DNA from: Armatimonadota bacterium
GTDB lineage: Bacteria; Armatimonadota; HRBIN16
Length of the DNA: 64,000 bases
Reading direction: 5' to 3'
Assembly (NCBI GenBank): GCA_026003175.1
Contig: BPGT01000001.1
Coordinates: 372,001 to 436,000 of the forward strand
Positions 27,815 through 36,456 of the stretch are shown here, one piece after another. Numbering within the stretch: position 1 is the first letter of the stretch; every line of letters begins with the position of its first letter. A model generated the notes under the pieces. The model saw only the letters and a list, made by a program, of their open reading frames with translations. It was not told the origin of the DNA and did no database searches. A program made the position numbers and the translations under genes.

Positions 27815-28411
27815 ATGGCTAACTTCAAAGAGGGCGACCGCGTGCAGATTGTATCGCGTGAGCAGACCAACGGCGATATCAAAGAGCGTGCTTACTATCC
27901 CTATATGGGCGGATTGCGGGGCACTATTTACCGCCTGTATAGCGACGGGCGCGCAGCGGTGCAGGTGGACCTGGACAGCTTGCCCGAAGTGGTGCTCACC
28001 CGCCACAACGAGGCTCAGGAACGCATGAAAAACCGCTGGATCGAGAGCCTTTCGGAGGAGGCGCGTTCTCGCCTGACGCCTGAAGAGCGCGAGTTTCATC
28101 TCAATTATGTGCTGCTGGTGCGGGTGGAGGACCTGCAGCCCGAGGGCAAGCGTACCCGCGCGACAGCCACCGCCAAACCTGCCGAGCCAGAAAGCAAAGC
28201 GACGACAACCCGCGCCGCCGATACCGCTGCCGAGCAGCCCAGGACACGTGCTACCTCATCGGCAAGGGAGCAAGCGTCCTCCCGTCGGAAGACGCAGGCG
28301 ACCGCCGCTTCCCCGGCGGTGGAAAGCGAGGTGCCCAAGCGCAAAACGCTGAAAGACCTCGAGAAGGCGGAAGAGGAGTTCCTGAAGAGCCGACAGCGAG
28401 GCAGAAGGTAG
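27815..28411 (+). CDS. hypothetical protein with small N-terminal beta domain and disordered charged tail
   Basis: A 198-aa protein. Residues 1-105 look folded: FKEGDRVQIVSREQTNGD, then YYPYMGGLRGTIYRLYSDG and AAVQVDLDSLPEVV, which reads like an SH3/KOW-type barrel, followed by helices (NEAQERMKNRWIESLSEEAR). Residues 110-198 are low complexity, rich in Ala, Thr, Arg and Lys, ending in KDLEKAEEEFLKSRQRGRR. The acidic/basic tail and barrel suggest nucleic-acid or ribosome contact, but no family is recognised. It lies 15 bp after the purSQ fusion in the same direction. Confidence 0.6.
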   Translation: MANFKEGDRVQIVSREQTNGDIKERAYYPYMGGLRGTIYRLYSDGRAAVQVDLDSLPEVVLTRHNEAQERMKNRWIESLSEEARSRLTPEEREFHLNYVLLVRVEDLQPEGKRTRATATAKPAEPESKATTTRAADTAAEQPRTRATSSAREQASSRRKTQATAASPAVESEVPKRKTLKDLEKAEEEFLKSRQRGRR

Positions 28412-28503
28412 CGCATATTCTTCAATTCGAGTTATAATGTTTTCGAAAGCCACCGTACCTTTACGGGGGTACAGTGAGCCGATTCCGGAAAGGAGGTACC
28501 GTG

Positions 28504-29163
28504 ATGTCCACCGAATTGACCGAAGGCGTCAAGCCTGTGGGATTGCCTCGTTTAGGGGAACCTGCACCGGAGTTTGAAGCAGTTACCACGCACGGCGTGA
28601 TTCGGCTCTCCGACTATCGCGGACGCTGGCTCATCCTGTTCTCGCATCCCGCCGACTTCACCCCCGTTTGTACCACTGAGTTCATCGCCTTTGCCGAAAT
28701 CTATCCCGAACTGCAGAAGCGGGGAGTGGATTTGCTGGGCTTGAGTATCGACAGTGTGTACTCGCACATCGCGTGGATTCGCAACATCAGAGAAAAGACG
28801 GGCGTGGAAATCCCCTTCCCCATCATCGCCGACCTGAACAAGGAAGTGGCTACCCTCTACGGGATGATTATGCCCGGCGAGAGCAAGACCGAGACCTCGC
28901 GTTGTGTGTTCGTCATCGACCCCAACGGTATCTTGAGGGCGATGATTTACTATCCGCTGACCACCGGGCGCAATATGCAGGAGATCCTGCGCCTGATTGA
29001 CGCCCTGCAGACCACGGACGCGCACAAGGTAGCAACACCTGCCAACTGGAAACCCGGCGACAAGGTGATCGTGCCGCCTCCCACCACGCTGGAGATGGCG
29101 GAAGAGCGCGTCAAGGCAGGCTATGAGTGCGTCGACTGGTATCTGTGCAAGAAGGAGCTGTAG
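28504..29163 (+). CDS. Prx6-type (1-Cys/archaeal-like) peroxiredoxin
   Basis: A 219-aa thiol peroxidase that reduces hydrogen peroxide and organic hydroperoxides. The peroxidatic Cys sits in HPADFTPVCTTEF. The arm domain typical of Prx6 proteins is present (VATPANWKPGDKVIVPPP). The C-terminus has CVDWYLC, a C-x5-C pair at the place of the resolving cysteines of archaeal Prx6 enzymes, so a 2-Cys-like mechanism is likely. ATG 28504 has AAGGAGGT six bases upstream; a longer frame would add only a basic extension. A TATAAT lies at 28433-28438 without a clear -35. The winged-helix gene follows after 3 bp. Confidence 0.9.
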   Translation: MSTELTEGVKPVGLPRLGEPAPEFEAVTTHGVIRLSDYRGRWLILFSHPADFTPVCTTEFIAFAEIYPELQKRGVDLLGLSIDSVYSHIAWIRNIREKTGVEIPFPIIADLNKEVATLYGMIMPGESKTETSRCVFVIDPNGILRAMIYYPLTTGRNMQEILRLIDALQTTDAHKVATPANWKPGDKVIVPPPTTLEMAEERVKAGYECVDWYLCKKEL

Positions 29164-29166
29164 CCG

Positions 29167-29382
29167 ATGGCTTGCATCAGCGCAGAGGGTACCCTCACCG
29201 AGTCCGCAAGGAAGATGCTACAGGTGCTGCAAAACCCTGCCACGCCGGAGGAGGTCGCGCAAGTGACGGGTCTACCGCTCTTCCGGGTGCGTAGCGGACT
29301 GCGCGAGATGGCACAGGCAGGGCTGGTCGAAGAAAAGGAAGGATGCTACACGCTGACGGAAGCAGGGTATCAGAAACTGTGA
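29167..29382 (+). CDS. small winged-helix protein (71 aa)
   Basis: The sequence has the shape of a winged helix: SARKMLQVLQNPATPEEVAQ, recognition-type helix GLPLFRVRSGLREMAQAGLV and a wing EEKEGCYTLTEAGYQKL. Three bases separate it from the peroxiredoxin stop, so the two are translated together. It could be a DNA-binding regulator or a small helper that responds to peroxide through its two cysteines (positions 3 and about 59); this is a guess. A terminator follows. Confidence 0.7.
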   Translation: MACISAEGTLTESARKMLQVLQNPATPEEVAQVTGLPLFRVRSGLREMAQAGLVEEKEGCYTLTEAGYQKL

Positions 29383-29401
29383 CTGCCCTCACACCCCTTG
29401 C

Positions 29402-29432
29402 CCCTCTCCCACGTTGTGGGAGAGGGTTTGTT
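29402..29432 (+). terminator. rho-independent terminator after the peroxiredoxin operon
   Basis: An 11-bp perfect stem (CCCTCTCCCAC / GTGGGAGAGGG) with a GTT loop is followed by TTTGTT. It ends at the stop codon of the convergent lipoprotein gene. Confidence 0.75.
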
Positions 29433-30123
29433 ATGACCTGACCTCTACCTGCCAGTCCACGATGTCCAGGTCGGGGTCGTTGCCGTTGACTACATCCCCA
29501 GCAGGTTCCATGTTGGTGTCGGCGTTGCGCAGGATGCGGTCGGCGTCGGTCTGGATAGTGAGGTAGCTGTTCGGGAACTGGCGCGAATCGCCAAGCGCAT
29601 CCCACATCTTCAACGAGGTATCGGTGGGGTCTGTGGGAGTGCGGTCGGTGGCGATGATATTGATTTGTAGAACCCGAATATCCGCCGGGTCCTGCCCCTC
29701 GCGTGCAATGCTGTCGAAGTCCACCACAACACGCAGGCTTTTGCCATCGGGGCTGACGGATGCCTCCAGCGGCGCGCCTAACGGTTGAAACACCTGCAGG
29801 CGGTCGGGATCAAGCACTTTGTACAGCATGAAGCCGTTGAACGGCAGTGCGCTGTAGTGCTCCACAAAATACTGGAAAGAGCCAGTCGCGAAGCCGTTGC
29901 CGCCCCAGGGAGGCGCGATGGGCGGAACCGGACCGCTCACCCCTAAAAAGTCGTTGTCGTTATCGATGAGGATGAAGTAATGATAGTCCGGACGGATTTG
30001 CCCCGCCACGCGAAACTGCACAACGAGGCGCTTGCTAACCGCCTGCCCGGTTTCGGGAAAACGTGCACAACTGGCAAGCAGTAGAAAGAGAATCAACCAG
30101 ATTATGCCACAACGGAAACGCAT
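29431..30123 (-). CDS. lipoprotein of unknown function (230 aa)
   Basis: A signal peptide with a lipobox is clear (CGIIWLILFLLLASC), so the protein is lipid-anchored after cleavage at Cys. The body is beta-rich (RLVVQFRVAGQIRPDYHYFI, LIDNDNDFLGVSGP, SLRVVVDFDSIA, LQINIIATDRTP) and resembles a single secreted beta-sandwich; no family is recognised. A similar architecture is common among Armatimonadota secreted proteins. ATG 30123 is preferred because GAGGGG lies seven bases upstream. It is divergent from the prepilin gene at 30345. Confidence 0.6.
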   Translation of the reverse strand: MRFRCGIIWLILFLLLASCARFPETGQAVSKRLVVQFRVAGQIRPDYHYFILIDNDNDFLGVSGPVPPIAPPWGGNGFATGSFQYFVEHYSALPFNGFMLYKVLDPDRLQVFQPLGAPLEASVSPDGKSLRVVVDFDSIAREGQDPADIRVLQINIIATDRTPTDPTDTSLKMWDALGDSRQFPNSYLTIQTDADRILRNADTNMEPAGDVVNGNDPDLDIVDWQVEVRS

Positions 30124-30271
30124 GCATAACCCCTCTTTTTGCTTTGAATTCGTTAGTGCCACGTGCTTTGCCTGCTTGTTCCTGCCGGGGCAACCAGTTC
30201 GGATTGCCGGATTGGGCGGAGAGCAGTTCGTGATTTTTCTCTCAACATGCTGAAAATTTTCTGTATTCTGC

Positions 30272-30300
30272 TTGACAAATTTGGCATACCCCCTTATAAT
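30272..30300 (+). promoter_or_regulatory. consensus sigma-70 promoter of the prepilin gene
   Basis: TTGACA at 30272-30277 and TATAAT at 30295-30300 are separated by exactly 17 bases, a full consensus match. The expected start near 30307 gives a leader of about 38 nt. This implies strong constitutive transcription. Confidence 0.85.
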
Positions 30301-30344
30301 AAAGGTACTTAAGCGAATAACCTTTTGGAAGGAGGTAGTCTCCC

Positions 30345-31118
30345 ATGCAACGCCGAGCGTTTACGCTGATTGAGCTGCTCGTTGTCATCGCGATTATCGC
30401 GATACTGGCAGCGATTCTGTTCCCGGTGTTCGCGCGAGCGCGCGAGAAGGCGCGGCAGACCAGCTGCCTCAGCAACATGCGACAGCTGGGACTGGCAATG
30501 CTGCAGTACGCCACCGACTACGATGGCATTATGTACCACCTGAACGGGCGCGGTTTTAACTTCCCGAACTGCACCATCTGCAATAACACGGGATGCTGCA
30601 CCGATAACAGGGGGTGGTGCGACCCTGAAATCGTAGCCGATCCGGACCTGGGTCCGCGCAAGTACATCGCCGCGCTGGTGCCCTACATCAAGAACACCGA
30701 CATCTTTTACTGCCCCTCCGATGCCTACAAGAAACAGCACATCTGCCGCAGCACTTACGCTGGTGTGGGACCGCAAAACGACAACCAGTATGACCATTAT
30801 TACACCAGCTATCGCTTCTGGAACACGGCAGGGTGTACGGGCATCGGCGGCACGTTCGAGCAACCCGGGCAGGTACGGATTGACCAGGAGGCGTGGTTCC
30901 CGCCCATCGGCGAGGGCTGGGGTAGCCCTTCCTGCTCCAACCCGAACATGAAGCCTCTGCAACCGGGGCGCATCCAGATGTTCCGCGAGGACGTGCCTCT
31001 GCACCTGACGCCGCAGACGGGACAGTTCGGCGCGATTTACGCCGTGAACATCTGCTTCCGCGATGGGCATGCCAAAATGTGGTTCCGCGAGCCGAACCGC
31101 GTCTATCCGGATGAGTAG
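30345..31118 (+). CDS. DUF1559-like prepilin (type II pseudopilin-like) protein
   Basis: A 257-aa protein with a type IV prepilin leader: RRAF then [20 protein letters not shown], cleaved and methylated by a prepilin peptidase before Phe. The helix continues through [19 protein letters not shown], and the C-terminus carries the H-x-DG signature ([12 protein letters not shown]). The middle has many cysteines ([18 protein letters not shown]), which is unusual and suggests disulfides or a metal site. The role is probably extracellular fibre or surface protein; no pilus machinery is nearby. RBS GGAAGGAGGTAGTCTCCC; a consensus promoter precedes and a strong terminator follows, so it is monocistronic. 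Confidence 0.88.
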   Translation: MQRRAFTLIELLVVIAIIAILAAILFPVFARAREKARQTSCLSNMRQLGLAMLQYATDYDGIMYHLNGRGFNFPNCTICNNTGCCTDNRGWCDPEIVADPDLGPRKYIAALVPYIKNTDIFYCPSDAYKKQHICRSTYAGVGPQNDNQYDHYYTSYRFWNTAGCTGIGGTFEQPGQVRIDQEAWFPPIGEGWGSPSCSNPNMKPLQPGRIQMFREDVPLHLTPQTGQFGAIYAVNICFRDGHAKMWFREPNRVYPDE

Positions 31119-31137
31119 TCTTTTCTCGGGGTAGTTG

Positions 31138-31172
31138 CCCCTGGGGAAGTTCCTCTTCCCCAGGGGTATTTT
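31138..31172 (+). terminator. rho-independent terminator after the prepilin gene
   Basis: A perfect 12-bp stem (CCCCTGGGGAAG / CTTCCCCAGGGG) with a 5-base loop followed by TATTTT. Confidence 0.8.
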
Positions 31173-31208
31173 GATGGGGTCATTCCTTCGGACGCGAGGT
31201 TGAAAGCT

Positions 31209-32315
31209 ATGCCATCTAAGCTCCGAACCTATGCCCTGGAGGTCTTGTCGCCAGAACACCGGCGCGTTAAAGACCCGATAACAGGCGCAGAACTGTTGTT
31301 TGTCACCACACATCCGGCGCGCGATGTGAACCTCTATTTTCACGAGCGATCGTTCCTCGCCGACGAGTCGATGCTTTTGTTCACCTCCGAGCGTGAGCAG
31401 GGTGGGCTGATGGGCTATCTCTTCGCCACCGGCGAACTGGTGCGCATCACCACGCCGGAAGGTGGGGTGAGCGGTGCCACCGCTGCCAAGTCGCGCAACA
31501 GCGTGTTCGTCCTGCGCAGTGGGCAGGTGCTGGAGCTGGCGTTGAAAATCCTGCCCGGAAACAGCTCCTCTTCAGCCCGCTCACAGGTGCTCGCTACGGA
31601 ACGGGTTATCTGTACCCTGCCCGAGCGTATCCGCCCCGCCACAGCACTAAATGAAAACGCCAGTGGAAGCCTGTTGAGCCTTGGGGTCAACTGGAAGGAG
31701 GGGGGCGTGGGCATCATCACCATCGACGTGCGCACAGGCAGAGTGCGCGAAGTTTGTCGCATGGAATCCTTTGGTGGTCATGTGCAATGGAGCCGTACGT
31801 CACCGTACCTGCTCAGCTTCGCCGGACGCACCGAGCGGCTGATGGTGGTGGACATTCGCGACGGTAAACCCCGCGCGATATACCATCAGGCACCGGGCGA
31901 ACTGGTCACACACGAACACTGGTGGGTGAAGAACCAGATTCTGTTCTGCGGTGGGCATCGCGACGGCGAATCACATGTGAAAGTCATTAACCCCTTCACC
32001 GGCGAGGTGCGTATCATCGGTGCGGGAGCGTGGTGGGAAGGAGGCACTCCGGCACAGTATGCGAAGGTCAACTGGTGGCATCCCGCAGGCGATGAGAACG
32101 GCAAGTGGGTCGCTGCCGATAACTGGCACGGTGACATCGTGCTTTTCGACGCCAAAACCACCCGCATGTACTTGCTGACCACAGGGCATCGTACTTATGG
32201 AGGGGGCGACCATCCGCACGTAGGCTGGGACCGGCGTAGCAAGCGCGTGGTCTTTACCTCGCATCAGCTGGGTAGCGTCAACGTCTGCGTGGCAACAATA
32301 CCGGAGGAATGGTAG
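31209..32315 (+). CDS. oligogalacturonate-lyase-like seven-bladed propeller
   Basis: A 368-aa protein like the PL22 family. Features are the opening LSPEHRRVKDPITGAELLFVTT, repeated propeller strands (MLLFTSEREQGGLMGYLFAT, LLSLGVNWKEGGVGIITI) and the His-rich active region (THEHWWVKNQILFCGGHRD, VNWWHPAGDENGKWVAADNW, TYGGGDHPHVGWDRRSKRVV). PL22 enzymes cleave unsaturated digalacturonate in pectin breakdown using a divalent metal held by His and Gln. No other pectinolytic genes are adjacent, so the substrate here is uncertain. ATG 31209 has GAGGT eight bases upstream. Confidence 0.78.
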   Translation: MPSKLRTYALEVLSPEHRRVKDPITGAELLFVTTHPARDVNLYFHERSFLADESMLLFTSEREQGGLMGYLFATGELVRITTPEGGVSGATAAKSRNSVFVLRSGQVLELALKILPGNSSSSARSQVLATERVICTLPERIRPATALNENASGSLLSLGVNWKEGGVGIITIDVRTGRVREVCRMESFGGHVQWSRTSPYLLSFAGRTERLMVVDIRDGKPRAIYHQAPGELVTHEHWWVKNQILFCGGHRDGESHVKVINPFTGEVRIIGAGAWWEGGTPAQYAKVNWWHPAGDENGKWVAADNWHGDIVLFDAKTTRMYLLTTGHRTYGGGDHPHVGWDRRSKRVVFTSHQLGSVNVCVATIPEEW

Positions 32316-32322
32316 GAAACAT

Positions 32323-33168
32323 CTATGCTGAGCGGGCAGAACCACGCTTCTCCTCCCAGATTGCTTTTGCCCACTCCGCCCCGAACAGGAACGCCTGCGT
32401 GGAGAAATACACCCACAGCAAAAGCACTACCGCCGCGCTCGCTGCGCCGTATGCCGAACGTACCCCCGTCACGCCTAGGTAGACGCCCACCAGCAGTTTG
32501 CACAGCGCGAACAGGAACGCCCCAACTATCGCACCGGACCACACATCGCGCCAGCGTATTCGCTCGTCGGGCAGGAGGCGATAGGCTGTTGCAAACAGCA
32601 GGGTGAGCAGCGCCCATCCTGCTGCGAAGTTCAGCCAACGCCACACCGCCAGCACCGGCTTCCACCGCGCAGACAGGGCGGAGAGCACTATATCTGCACC
32701 TAACCACACCGCCAGCGCCGTCGCTGTCAGAAGCACCATCAGCACCGCCAATAGATGCTCACGCACGGTCGCCCGCAATCCCTGCATCCGTGCTCGGCTC
32801 TCCCACACGATGTTGACCGCTGCCTTCAGCTGTCGGAACAATCTCGCCGCGCCGAAGAGCATGAGCAACAAGCTGATTCCCGTAGCGGAAAAGGTGCTGG
32901 CAGGGCGCTGGGTGTTACGCAGAACTTCCTGAACGAAACGCGCGGTCTCCTCGTTGACTGCTTGCCCGACCACATTCGCCACGTACTGCGAGGCGACATC
33001 GGGTTCGAGCACCAGTGCGGTCACCGCCACAGCCACCACCAGCAACGGCGACAGCGACAGCATCGCGTAGAAGGCGATTGCTGCCGCCAGCATTGGCACG
33101 TCATGCTCGCGCCAGCTCCGATAGGCTTTTCGGGCGATATGGAACCAGTGTCGTATCTGTGTGAACAT
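32323..33168 (-). CDS. YihY/BrkB-family inner membrane protein
   Basis: A 281-aa polytopic protein with the family start AYRSWREHDVPMLAAAIAFY, the segment FGAARLFRQLKAAVNIVWES and the C-terminal helix with LLLWVYFSTQAFLFGAEWAKA. About six membrane helices are visible. The family was once called RNase BN, but that assignment is not supported; its transport role remains unknown. It is convergent with the propeller gene (7-bp gap) and divergent from the gene at 33373. Confidence 0.85.
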   Translation of the reverse strand: MFTQIRHWFHIARKAYRSWREHDVPMLAAAIAFYAMLSLSPLLVVAVAVTALVLEPDVASQYVANVVGQAVNEETARFVQEVLRNTQRPASTFSATGISLLLMLFGAARLFRQLKAAVNIVWESRARMQGLRATVREHLLAVLMVLLTATALAVWLGADIVLSALSARWKPVLAVWRWLNFAAGWALLTLLFATAYRLLPDERIRWRDVWSGAIVGAFLFALCKLLVGVYLGVTGVRSAYGAASAAVVLLLWVYFSTQAFLFGAEWAKAIWEEKRGSARSA

Positions 33169-33372
33169 AGCAGGGGCTCCTGTTCACCATCCTATTCGGC
33201 AGGTGGGGAAGGAATCCCGCGTGAGCAGTCGTATAAGCCTGTAGTCCGCGAGGTATGCAGCAGCACGGTTGGCAACCGTTCCACCGACGTCTGTGGCAAC
33301 GCAATGGCTGCGGATTTTCCACGCAGGATGTGTTATCATAAAACCACTGTCCGCGATACGGAGGTTAACGCT

Positions 33373-34458
33373 ATGAGCCATAAACACGACCTGGTGGCTC
33401 CGCCGGACGTCGTGCGGCGTGACTTTGCGGAGATGGACGCGGAGGAAACCCTGCGATGCAGCTGGGACGTGGAGGAACTGCTGCTGATGCAGGCGATAGA
33501 GGGGCATTCGCACGAAGGACATGGCGCGTTCCATGGGCGACGCTATCCGAACACCACCATTGACCACATCGCCCGCGTCCTGCGTCGTGACCCGCATGCC
33601 ATCCGCGCCGCCCGACAGGCACTGATTGACGACATCCGTCGCTATGCGGAGCGGGTGGTAGCAGGCGAACGCCCCGAACTGATGGACGAGGAAGGCGTGC
33701 CTCTACTGACCGTTAGCACACTGCGCCATCTACACGTTGCGCCAGAAAATGTGCTGCGCGGGCTGTTCCTCGGCGGCTTTCGTGACGACCCCGACGTGCG
33801 CAAAGAGGTGGAAAAACGCACCGGCTGGACCATCGGTGGGGGCAGAGGCTATCTGGTGAATACGGCAGTCATGGAGCAGATAGGGCTGGACGGTTACCGG
33901 TTAGCCAAAGAGGCGCACGAGCACGAACTGGACGAGTTCCGCAAGAAGGGATTGATTGTGAGTGCAGAGCGAGCCCACGACCCGAACGTACACTATATGT
34001 ATATCCGCCATCGCGTCGGACCCGGTGCCTCCGACGACGCAGCGATAGTGATGGCAGGCAAGGTATGGAACTTAGGCGTGGCGGTGGGTGTGTTTCTGGC
34101 GGACGCAGTAGACACGCTGGAGAAGTATGTGCTGGAGTACGGCGATAAAGACCGCGAGATTGCAGAGTATATCCGGCAGAACTTCAAGGATCTGCAGATG
34201 GATTGGGAAGATGTATATCGCCTGACCTTTCTGGCGGCGGTGCCGATGCAACAGCGCGACGAAGTGCCCGACAGCAGCCTGCGTCACCTGCTGCGTGTAG
34301 ACCGCAAACACGACCAGTGTGCGCTAGAGAGCCATCTGCTGTACATCCAGCGACGCCCCTACGCGCCGATGATGCTGGCGCATGAGGGCATCCCCAACCG
34401 CAAGTTTTACGCCTACGTGGAGGAGCGGCTAGCGAAGGCGCATGAGCACGGCTTCTGA
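33373..34458 (+). CDS. unrecognised 361-aa soluble protein coupled to peptide ABC ATPases
   Basis: A cytoplasmic protein with no signal peptide or membrane helix and no family I can name. The N-terminus is His/Asp/Glu rich (MSHKHDLVAPPDVVRRDFAE) and contains GHSHEGHGAFHGRRYPN, a His cluster that could bind metal. Central segments include DIRRYAERVVAGERPEL, GFRDDPDVRKEVEKRTGWTI and DPNVHYMYIRHRVGPGASDD; the C-terminus has RHLLRVDRKHDQCALESHLL. The start at 33373 has CGGAGG upstream; the frame remains open further upstream but is antisense to the YihY gene there and is not coding. Its last 17 bp overlap the start of the first ABC ATPase gene, suggesting a functional link. Confidence 0.65.
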   Translation: MSHKHDLVAPPDVVRRDFAEMDAEETLRCSWDVEELLLMQAIEGHSHEGHGAFHGRRYPNTTIDHIARVLRRDPHAIRAARQALIDDIRRYAERVVAGERPELMDEEGVPLLTVSTLRHLHVAPENVLRGLFLGGFRDDPDVRKEVEKRTGWTIGGGRGYLVNTAVMEQIGLDGYRLAKEAHEHELDEFRKKGLIVSAERAHDPNVHYMYIRHRVGPGASDDAAIVMAGKVWNLGVAVGVFLADAVDTLEKYVLEYGDKDREIAEYIRQNFKDLQMDWEDVYRLTFLAAVPMQQRDEVPDSSLRHLLRVDRKHDQCALESHLLYIQRRPYAPMMLAHEGIPNRKFYAYVEERLAKAHEHGF

Positions 34459-35224
34459 ACCTTTGCTAAGGGTGGACGGACTGACGGTGGCTTTTGGACA
34501 GGAACCACCGGTGGTGCGCGAGGTAAGCTTCGAGGTGATGCCGGGTGAGACGGTGGGCGTCGTTGGGGAGAGTGGCTCGGGCAAGACCATGACCGCGCTC
34601 TCCATCATGCGCCTGTTGCCACCGGGCGGACATATCGTCAGCGGTAGCATCCTGTTCGGCACAATGCCTCTGCACCGGTTCAGTGAAGCGCAGATGCGGC
34701 AGGTGCGCGGCGGCGACATCTCGATGGTGTTTCAAGACCCCTTCACCTGCCTGAACCCTGTGATGCGCATCGGCGAACAGGTCGCGGAGGCGGCACGATT
34801 GCACCGCGACCGCGCGGAAGGCGACCCGTACGAGCTTGCCCTGCAGATGCTTCGCGCCGTGCACCTGCCCGACCCCGAGCGCATCGCCCGACGCTATCCA
34901 CACGAGCTGTCCGGTGGGCAGAGACAGCGGGTGATGATTGCGATGGCGTTCATCTGTCACCCGCGCCTGTTGATTGCGGACGAGCCCAGCACCGCACTGG
35001 ACGTGACGGTGCAACTGCAGATACTCCATCTCATGCGCGAGATGCAGCAACAGCAGGGTACCGCTGTGTTGCTGATTACGCACGACATCGGCGTGGTGGC
35101 GTACACCTGCGACCGCGTGCTGGTGATGCACCAGGGGCAAATCGTGGAATCGGGGAGCGTGTACGAGGTGTTAGAGCATCCCCGTCATCCCTACACGCAA
35201 CTTCTGCTGGAGGCGGTGGCGTAG
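34442..35224 (+). CDS. peptide/nickel-type ABC transporter ATPase (DppD-like)
   Basis: A 260-aa ATPase with Walker A GESGSGKT, Q-loop VFQDPF, signature LSGGQRQR, Walker B LLIADEPSTALD and the H-loop LLITHD. The C-terminal HPRHPYTQLLLEAV extension marks the oligopeptide/dipeptide/nickel subfamily. It overlaps the upstream 361-aa gene by 17 bp and precedes the DppF-like gene by 2 bp. No substrate-binding protein or permease genes are adjacent, so the rest of the importer must be elsewhere. Confidence 0.9.
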   Translation: MSTASEPLLRVDGLTVAFGQEPPVVREVSFEVMPGETVGVVGESGSGKTMTALSIMRLLPPGGHIVSGSILFGTMPLHRFSEAQMRQVRGGDISMVFQDPFTCLNPVMRIGEQVAEAARLHRDRAEGDPYELALQMLRAVHLPDPERIARRYPHELSGGQRQRVMIAMAFICHPRLLIADEPSTALDVTVQLQILHLMREMQQQQGTAVLLITHDIGVVAYTCDRVLVMHQGQIVESGSVYEVLEHPRHPYTQLLLEAVA

Positions 35225-35226
35225 CC

Positions 35227-36186
35227 GTGCAACCGCTGGTGGACATACGCGGGTTGAAGGTGCGCTTTCCGCTGGGGCACGGCGAGGTGGTGCGTGCTGT
35301 AGACGGCGTGAACCTGAGGCTGGTGCCGGGCGAGGCGGTGGGACTGGTGGGCGAGAGCGGCTGCGGCAAAAGCACACTGGCGAGGGCGTTATTGCGGCTG
35401 ATTCCGCTCACCGACGGCGAGGTATGGTTTGACGGCAAGCCGCTGCATCAGTTTTCGGAAGGGCAGTTGCGTCCCCTGCGCAAGCAGATGCAGATTGTGT
35501 TTCAAGACCCGATGGCTTCACTGAACCCGCGTATGCGCATCGGACATATCCTCGCCGAGCCGTTAGAGGTGCACGGACTGGCACGAGGCAAACAGGCATG
35601 GCAGCAGGCAGGGCAGCTGCTAGAGCGGGTGGGGCTACCTTCAGAGTATCTGCATCGCTACCCGCACGAGTTTTCCGGCGGTCAGCGTCAACGCATCTGC
35701 ATCGCTCGTGCCATCGCCACGCAGCCTCGCTTGCTGGTAGCGGATGAGCCCACTTCGGCGCTAGACCTGTCGATTCGTGCACAGATACACGCTCTGCTGC
35801 GCGACCTGCAACGCGAACTGAACATGACCATCCTGTTTGTCACGCATGACCTGCACGCGGTGCGACAGGTGTGTTCGCGGGTGCTGGTGATGTATCTGGG
35901 CAAGATCGTGGAAAGCGCGCCCGCAGGCAGGCTGTTTGCCTCCCCTGCCCACCCCTACACGCGCGCTTTGCTGGATGCGGTGCTGGAGCCGAAACCGTCG
36001 CAGGCTCGTCGCCCGAGAAACCTGCCTGCCGGAGATGTGCCGACTGCGGTGCGCGTGCCCGTCGGCTGCCGGTTCCATACACGCTGTCCGTACGCACAGG
36101 AGCGTTGCCGGGTGGAGGAGCCGGCGTTGAGTTTGGTAGGGGCAGGGCATGAGGTCGCTTGCCACTATCCGCTGGCAAATGGATAA
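35227..36186 (+). CDS. peptide-type ABC transporter ATPase (DppF-like)
   Basis: A 319-aa partner ATPase with Walker A GESGCGKS, VFQDPM, FSGGQRQRI, LLVADEPTSALD and LFVTHDLHAVRQV. The C-terminal region carries the oligo_HPY domain (SPAHPYTRALLDAV) and a Cys-containing tail (GCRFHTRCPYAQERCRVEEP), which binds an iron-sulfur cluster in DppD/DppF-type importers. It starts at GTG 35227. With the preceding gene it would form a heterodimeric motor of a peptide or related importer. Confidence 0.9.
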   Translation: MQPLVDIRGLKVRFPLGHGEVVRAVDGVNLRLVPGEAVGLVGESGCGKSTLARALLRLIPLTDGEVWFDGKPLHQFSEGQLRPLRKQMQIVFQDPMASLNPRMRIGHILAEPLEVHGLARGKQAWQQAGQLLERVGLPSEYLHRYPHEFSGGQRQRICIARAIATQPRLLVADEPTSALDLSIRAQIHALLRDLQRELNMTILFVTHDLHAVRQVCSRVLVMYLGKIVESAPAGRLFASPAHPYTRALLDAVLEPKPSQARRPRNLPAGDVPTAVRVPVGCRFHTRCPYAQERCRVEEPALSLVGAGHEVACHYPLANG

Positions 36187-36198
36187 ACCTCTTGCCCA

Positions 36199-36313
36199 GG
36201 GCGAGGCTCCCGCCGAGCCGAAAGTGTCATTGCGAGGGTGCTTCAGCACTTGAAGCACCCCCCTTCGCTCTCGCTGGAGATTGCTTCGCCGCCTCGCGGC
36301 TCACGATGACACT
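36199..36313. repeat. intergenic palindromic elements (GAGGCTCC half-site and TGTCATTGCGAG element)
   Basis: At 36199-36220 there is GAGGCTCCCGCCGAGCCG, a copy of the inner repeat half from 17224. Adjacent, 36223-36313 is a 91-bp element with imperfect 14-bp ends (AGTGTCATTGCGAG at the left; AGTGTCATCGTGAG read on the minus strand at the right) and an inner 9-bp hairpin (GGTGCTTCA / TGAAGCACC). Elements with TGTCATTGCGAG ends are common dispersed repeats in many bacteria. Confidence 0.6.
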
Positions 36314-36456
36314 GGGCAGTCTATCATGCCCCCAGAAGTGAATGATGCCGAAGCGCCCCACGCAACCTTATCACCGCTGAAGGTATAATATGCTGGTATA
36401 GCGTAAGGTGTAATGAAACACGGTTTGCGTATGTGCGCTTCACGGAAGGGATGAAG

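Noticed and set aside
32755-33372. Upstream extension of the 361-aa protein frame.
   Set aside because: It is antisense to the YihY gene and has no family-like sequence; the RBS and ATG at 33373 explain the start.
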